Assembly (NCBI RefSeq): GCF_030410485.1
Contig: NZ_JAUHHC010000002.1
Span: 434,001 to 498,000 of the forward strand
DNA length: 64,000 nt
Source of the DNA: Roseateles violae
GTDB lineage: Bacteria > Pseudomonadota > Gammaproteobacteria > Burkholderiales > Burkholderiaceae_C
Direction: 5' to 3'
Shown: in pieces, positions 60,309-64,000 of the stretch
Numbering within the stretch: position 1 is the stretch's first letter
Layout of the letters: every line of letters starts with the position of its first letter
The notes under the pieces: generated by a model
The model's input: the letters and a program-made list of their open reading frames with translations, nothing else
The model's database searches: none
What the model was told of the DNA's origin: nothing
Translations under genes and position numbers: made by a program

Positions 60309-60997
60309 CAGAGCGCTCCCTTCCGCACGCCGGTCGAGAAGCGCTTTTGCAACTGGTCGAACACCAGTTCGGAGGCGCTGGTGAAGACCAGATAGATCAT
60401 GGCCACGGCCAGGTAGAAGACGAAGGGTTCGCGCGTCGTGCCGGCGGCCTGCTGGCCGCGCGTCATCAGGTCCGACAGGCCGATCACCGAGACGATGGCC
60501 GTGCTCTTGATCAGCACCAGCCAGTTGTTGGACAGGCCCGGCAGCGCATGGCGGAACATCTGCGGGAAGGTGATGCGCCAGGCGATCTGGCGCGGCGTCA
60601 TGCCATAGGCCAGGCCGGCCTCGCGCTGGCCCGGCGGCACGGCCAGGAAGGCACCGCGGAAGGCCTCGGTCAGGTAGGCGCCGAAGATGAAGCCGATCGT
60701 CAGCACGCCGGCGATATAGGGGTTGATGTCGATGTAGTCCTCATGGCCCAGCGACACCGCGATCGTGTTGACGGCCACCTGGCCGCCGTAGAAGACCAGC
60801 AGCATCAGCACCAGATCCGGCACGCCGCGGATCACCGTCGTGTAGACCTGGGCCAAGCCGCGCGCCAGCCGCCATCGGGACAGCTTGGCCAACGCGCCGA
60901 GCAGACCCAGCGTCATCGCCATCGCCAGCGAGGCCAGCGCCACGCTCAGCGTGACCGCAGCGCCTTCGAGCAGGCTGGGGAGAAAACCGTGCAACAT
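60308..60997 (-). CDS. Amino-acid ABC transporter permease (HisQ-like)
   Basis: A 229-residue membrane protein starting MLHGFLPSLLEGAAVTLSVA; a longer upstream frame would run into the intergenic hairpins and is not protein-like. TTVIRGVPDLVLMLLVFYGG, GAYLTEAFRGAFLAVPPGQ and the EAA loop REAGLAYGMTPRQIAWRI mark the family. It pairs with the HisM-like subunit to form the channel. Confidence 0.9.
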   Translation of the reverse strand: MLHGFLPSLLEGAAVTLSVALASLAMAMTLGLLGALAKLSRWRLARGLAQVYTTVIRGVPDLVLMLLVFYGGQVAVNTIAVSLGHEDYIDINPYIAGVLTIGFIFGAYLTEAFRGAFLAVPPGQREAGLAYGMTPRQIAWRITFPQMFRHALPGLSNNWLVLIKSTAIVSVIGLSDLMTRGQQAAGTTREPFVFYLAVAMIYLVFTSASELVFDQLQKRFSTGVRKGAL

Positions 60998-61015
60998 TCG
61001 AATGTGGTGTCTTGA

Positions 61016-61126
61016 CTCAGGCCACCCGCCGGGCCGCTCCCAAGGGTGGCCTGAGCGGATGTGATCGCGGGGCACCCCCGCGATCATCCGCGTCCCCTAG
61101 GGGGACCGGCCGCGTACCCGCGGCCG
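61016..61126 (-). repeat. Three consecutive strong hairpins between the binding-protein and permease genes
   Basis: The 135-bp spacer is almost filled by inverted repeats: a perfect 12-bp stem with a 16-base loop (61016-61055), an 11-bp perfect stem with a 3-base loop (61062-61086), and a perfect 8-bp stem with a 4-base loop (61107-61126). A palindrome GTCCCC-TAGGGGGAC lies at about 61092-61105. None is followed by a T-run on the minus strand. They look like mRNA-stabilising or attenuating elements, or a REP-like intergenic repeat, as found after binding-protein genes in other transport operons. Confidence 0.75.
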
Positions 61127-61132
61127 AGGGGC

Positions 61133-61927
61133 TCACTTTTTTGGCGCGATGTCGTACGGGAAGTACTTGTCGTTGAGCTTCTTGAAGGTACCGTTGGCTT
61201 GAATAGCGGCGATCGCGTCGTTGAACTTCTTGCCCAGGGTCTTTTCGTCGGCCTTGCGCAGGCCGACGCCGGAGCCGGTGCCGAAGTACTTGACGTCGTC
61301 GTAGTTCGGGCCGACGAGGGCGAAGCCCTTGCCATCCGGCTTGGACAGGAAGCCCTGGTCGATCGCGACCAGATCGGCCAGCGACAGATCGACGCGGCCC
61401 GACTTCAGGTCCAGAAAGGCCTGATCCTGCGTCGTGTAGCGGACGATCTCGCTCTGCTTGAAGGTGTCGGCGGCGAACTTCTCGTGGATGGTGCCGCTCT
61501 GCACGCCGATCTTCTTGCCCTTCAGGCCGGCCGGCGTGAAGTCGTACTTGGCGCCGGCCTTGGCGACGAAGCGGCCCGGCGTGTTGTAGTAGGCGTTGGA
61601 GAAGGCGATGGTCTTCTGGCGCTCGGGCGTGATCGAGACCGAGGCGATGATCGCGTCGACCTTGCGCGCCTGCAGCGCCGGGATCAGGCCGTCGAAGTCC
61701 TGCTGCACCAGCGTGCACTCGGCCTTCATCTCGGCGCAGTAGGCCATCGCCAGATCGATCTCGAAGCCCTTGAGCTTGCCGTCCGGGCCGACCTCGGAGA
61801 AGGGCGGGTAGGCGCCTTCGACGCCGATGCGGATCTTCTTCCAGTCGGGCGCCTGCGCCTGCGCGGCCAGGCTGGTGGTGGCGGCGATCAGCAGGGCGGA
61901 CAGGGCGATCAAAGGACGTCTTTGCAT
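61133..61927 (-). CDS. Amino-acid ABC transporter periplasmic substrate-binding protein
   Basis: A 264-residue protein of SBP family 3 (HisJ/LAO-like). The start MQRRPLIALSALLIAATTSL has AAGGAG 7 bases ahead. The mature part begins IRIGVEGAYPPFSEVGPDG; LKGFEIDLAMAYCAEMKAEC, the ligand-binding IIASVSITPERQKTIAFSNA-type stretch (ASVSITPERQKTIAFSN) and GKKIGVQSGTIHEKF are family hallmarks. The first gene of the operon, it should be made in excess over the permeases, which the following hairpins would favour. Confidence 0.92.
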   Translation of the reverse strand: MQRRPLIALSALLIAATTSLAAQAQAPDWKKIRIGVEGAYPPFSEVGPDGKLKGFEIDLAMAYCAEMKAECTLVQQDFDGLIPALQARKVDAIIASVSITPERQKTIAFSNAYYNTPGRFVAKAGAKYDFTPAGLKGKKIGVQSGTIHEKFAADTFKQSEIVRYTTQDQAFLDLKSGRVDLSLADLVAIDQGFLSKPDGKGFALVGPNYDDVKYFGTGSGVGLRKADEKTLGKKFNDAIAAIQANGTFKKLNDKYFPYDIAPKK

Positions 61928-62077
61928 AGCAGCTCCTTGGTGGGTGGGCTTTTCATTCATTGATTCGTAGATCATCGATGGCCAGCGAATCGGTAAATTC
62001 CTGGACAGGGGCGAGCGTAACAGTCGGCGCCGGCCCTGCGGCCCCGGCGTCGCGCCGAAGCAGCAGCCGCGCCTGCT

Positions 62078-62890
62078 TCATCCGCCGTCCCGCGCGCGGT
62101 GCGCCTCGCTGGGCGGGCGGGCGATCTCCAGGGCCGGGTGCAGGCCGGCGTCGAGCGCCTCGCGCTGGTCGAAGACAAAGCAGCCGCCGTGGTAGTGCGG
62201 CGCGCCCTTGCCTTCCGAATTCGTCTCCTCGAAATACTTGAGGATGCCGCCCTCAAGCTGGTAGACGGGGCCGTCCAGCCCTTGCTGCTGCAGATAGATG
62301 GCGGCCTTCTCGCAGCGGATGCCGCCGGTGCAGTAGCTGACGACGGTCTTGCCCATCAGCTCCGCCCGGTGCTGCTGCACCGCTTCGGGGAACTCGCTGA
62401 ACTTGTGGATGCGCCAGTCGATCGCGCCGTCGAAGGCGCCGTAGTCGACCTCGAAGGCATTGCGGGTGTCCAGCATCACCAGCGGCCGGCCCTCGTCGTC
62501 ATGGCCCTGGTCCAGCCAGCGCGCCAGGGTCGTCGCCGGCAGAGCCGGCGCGCGCGCCTGCTGGTCGGGCCGGATCGCCGGATGGTTCATGCGGATGATC
62601 TCGGGCTTGACCTTGACCAGCAGCTTCTTGAAGGGGACCGTGTCGCTCCAGCTCTCCTTGGGCGCCAGGTCGGCAAAGCGGGCATCCTCCTGCAGGGCGG
62701 CAACCCAGGCGCGCACCCCCTCGGCCGTGCCGGCCAGGAAGAGATTGATGCCTTCCTCGGCCAGCAGCACCGTGCCCTTCAGCCCCAGGGCCAGCGCGCG
62801 CGCGTGCAGCGCATCGCGCAGCAGCGCGCAGTCGGGCAGGCCCACGAATTTGTAGGCGGAGATATTGAGAACAGGGGCGTCGTTTTGCAT
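62078..62890 (-). CDS. trhO: tRNA uridine(34) hydroxylase TrhO (rhodanese family, UPF0176)
   Basis: A 270-residue protein. An N-terminal acylphosphatase-like domain (about 5-98, NISAYKFVGLPDC; GTVLLAEEGINLFLAG) precedes a rhodanese domain (about 125-225) with catalytic Cys187 in VVSYCTGGIRCEKA. A zinc-ribbon-like tail is less clear here (HYHGGCFVFDQREA). The family hydroxylates U34 of tRNAs to ho5U in an oxygen- and prephenate-independent way. The start codon sits 63 bp from slyX, divergently. Confidence 0.87.
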   Translation of the reverse strand: MQNDAPVLNISAYKFVGLPDCALLRDALHARALALGLKGTVLLAEEGINLFLAGTAEGVRAWVAALQEDARFADLAPKESWSDTVPFKKLLVKVKPEIIRMNHPAIRPDQQARAPALPATTLARWLDQGHDDEGRPLVMLDTRNAFEVDYGAFDGAIDWRIHKFSEFPEAVQQHRAELMGKTVVSYCTGGIRCEKAAIYLQQQGLDGPVYQLEGGILKYFEETNSEGKGAPHYHGGCFVFDQREALDAGLHPALEIARPPSEAHRARDGG

Positions 62891-62953
62891 GGGGAGGCCG
62901 GGATTGTAGGCAAGCCGGCCGATCGCCCCGCTTTTTCGCGTCCAATACGGGGC

Positions 62954-63169
62954 ATGGACAAGGACACCATCGACGCCCGCCTGACCGAGCTGGAGATCAA
63001 GGCCAGCTTTACCGAAGACCTGGTCGAGCAGCTGAACCAGGTCATCGTGCGCCAGCAGGACCAGATCGATCTGCTGCTGCGCGAACTGCTGGAGCTGCGC
63101 CGCCAGCAGCCGGCCGAGGGCCAGCCGGTCTTGCGCAGCCTGCGGGAAGAGCTACCGCCGCACTACTGA
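62954..63169 (+). CDS. slyX: SlyX family protein
   Basis: A 71-residue protein, nearly all one coiled coil (DARLTELEIKASFTEDLVEQ; LNQVIVRQQDQIDLLLRELL) with the family ending LREELPPHY. Function is unestablished. It is divergent from trhO, and its end overlaps the convergent diguanylate cyclase gene by 7 bp. Confidence 0.88.
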   Translation: MDKDTIDARLTELEIKASFTEDLVEQLNQVIVRQQDQIDLLLRELLELRRQQPAEGQPVLRSLREELPPHY

Positions 63170-64000
63170 TCGATTTCGACCCGGTCCCGGCCCAGGGTCT
63201 TGGCGCGGTACAGCGCGCGATCGGCGCGGCCGAACAGCGCATCGGCGCTGTCCCCGGCCTGCCAGACGGCGATGCCCAGGCTGGCGCTCAGGCGCGGCAT
63301 CTCGCCGCTGGCCGGCAGCACCAGATGCGCGCGCAGACGCTCGGCCAGCAGGGCCGCGTCGGCGGCGCCGGTCTGCGGCAGCAGCACGCAGAACTCCTCG
63401 CCGCCGTAGCGGAAGCACTGGTCCTGCGCGCGCAGGCCGGCGCGCAGGCGCGCGGCGAAGGCGGCCAGCGTCGCGTCGCCCTGGTGGTGGCCGAAGCGGT
63501 CGTTGATCGCCTTGAAATGATCGATGTCCAGCATCAGCACCGCAAAGGGCTGCTGATCGCGCTGGGCACCGGCCAGCGAGCGGTGCATCGCCTCGTCCAG
63601 CGCGCGGCGGTTCGCCAAGCCGGTCAGGCCGTCGGTCATCGCCTGCAGCCGCACCTCGGCCTCGGCGCGCATCTTGCACAGCTGCATGAAGCCGAGGTTG
63701 GTGACGATGATGAACAAGAAGCCGAACACATAGATCGGCTGCTGCCAGTCGGGCGGCATGTCCAGATAGGCCAGGCCGCTGCCCTGCAGCAGCATCGCCA
63801 GCGCGCGCAGCGGCAGCACCAGGCCCATGGCCAGATAGGCCAGCGCGACCAGGCGCTGCACGCGCTGCAGGCCGGCGGCCGGACGGCGCCACAGCGCCGC
63901 GCCGTTCAGCAACTGCACCGCACCATAGACGAAGCCGTTGAAGATGGTGGCGCCGGCATAGTTGCTGCCGGCGATGCCGCCGGCGATCGTCACGGCGGCG
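63163..64000 (-). CDS. Membrane diguanylate cyclase (GGDEF), 5' end cut by the window edge
   Basis: About 276 residues are visible. Four hydrophobic helices (for example LVALAYLAMGLVLPLRALAM and PIYVFGFLFIIVTNLGFM) precede a GGDEF domain starting MTDGLTGLANRRALDEAMHR. The active site is YGGEEFCVLLP, an accepted GGEEF variant, with an RxxD inhibitory site (RAQD) five residues earlier, so it should synthesise cyclic-di-GMP. A GTG at 63993 could be read as a start, but the frame stays open to the window end and more helices probably lie beyond. Confidence 0.87.
   Translation of the reverse strand, partial: AAVTIAGGIAGSNYAGATIFNGFVYGAVQLLNGAALWRRPAAGLQRVQRLVALAYLAMGLVLPLRALAMLLQGSGLAYLDMPPDWQQPIYVFGFLFIIVTNLGFMQLCKMRAEAEVRLQAMTDGLTGLANRRALDEAMHRSLAGAQRDQQPFAVLMLDIDHFKAINDRFGHHQGDATLAAFAARLRAGLRAQDQCFRYGGEEFCVLLPQTGAADAALLAERLRAHLVLPASGEMPRLSASLGIAVWQAGDSADALFGRADRALYRAKTLGRDRVEIDQ

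Overview
The window is high-GC bacterial chromosome, densely packed with genes on both strands and with long antisense open frames everywhere. Gene content points to Burkholderiales (Betaproteobacteria), most likely the Roseateles/Pelomonas/Rubrivivax neighbourhood. The evidence is PEP-CTERM surface proteins with the PrsT TPR protein, E. coli-type ArgG, YajQ, the orn/M48/pterin dehydratase/rsgA cluster, and a LysR-pirin divergent pair. No rRNA, tRNA, CRISPR array, transposase or prophage was recognised. The two window ends cut two membrane signalling genes.

Layout. 0-10.5 kb, minus strand: start of a membrane protein, an rsuA/S58-peptidase/DUF3617 operon, a two-gene heteromeric acyl-CoA dehydrogenase operon, a PEP-CTERM protein, prsT, a retropepsin-like protease and yajQ. 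10.5-22 kb: murB; an argG / Mo-cofactor-fold protein / hybrid histidine kinase operon; an acyl-CoA ligase; a yaeQ / prolyl oligopeptidase / GNAT-DUF924 operon; a periplasmic coiled-coil protein. 22-28.6 kb: an M3 peptidase, a class I cyclic-di-GMP riboswitch in front of a secreted subtilisin-like protease, and a second PEP-CTERM gene with a sigma-54-type promoter, then an SDR and a small membrane protein. 28.6-41.5 kb: rsgA/pterin dehydratase/M48 divergent from orn and a pabB-pabC fusion, a DEAD-box helicase with a long leader, a cold-shock/DUF1294 protein, an acetyltransferase, an M1 peptidase, a LysR regulator, and a DUF3014/lipoprotein pair in which the lipoprotein seems to start at CTG. 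41.7-50 kb: a Cache-PAS diguanylate cyclase, a VOC protein and an MksF-MksE-MksB condensin operon. 50-64 kb: a universal stress protein, MgtC- and DUF2938-type membrane proteins, a LysR/gluQRS/tandem-FKBP operon divergent from pirin, DUF599, a secreted alpha/beta hydrolase, a complete polar amino-acid ABC operon containing an AstE/aspartoacylase-like deacylase, trhO, slyX and a second diguanylate cyclase.

Functional themes. (1) Cyclic-di-GMP signalling recurs: two or three membrane signalling enzymes, YajQ and a riboswitch controlling an exported protease. (2) Exosortase-dependent surface proteins are present, with PrsT, but no exosortase gene is in the window. (3) The MksFEB operon is a bacterial condensin that lacks the MksG/JetD nuclease of plasmid-restricting Wadjet loci, so chromosome organisation is the likelier role. 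(4) Operons are tightly packed, with many ATGA or TGATG overlaps, and several promoters sit so close to start codons that leaderless mRNAs are plausible.

Limits: assignments come from reading motifs and family resemblance by eye. No database search, structure prediction or statistics were run.
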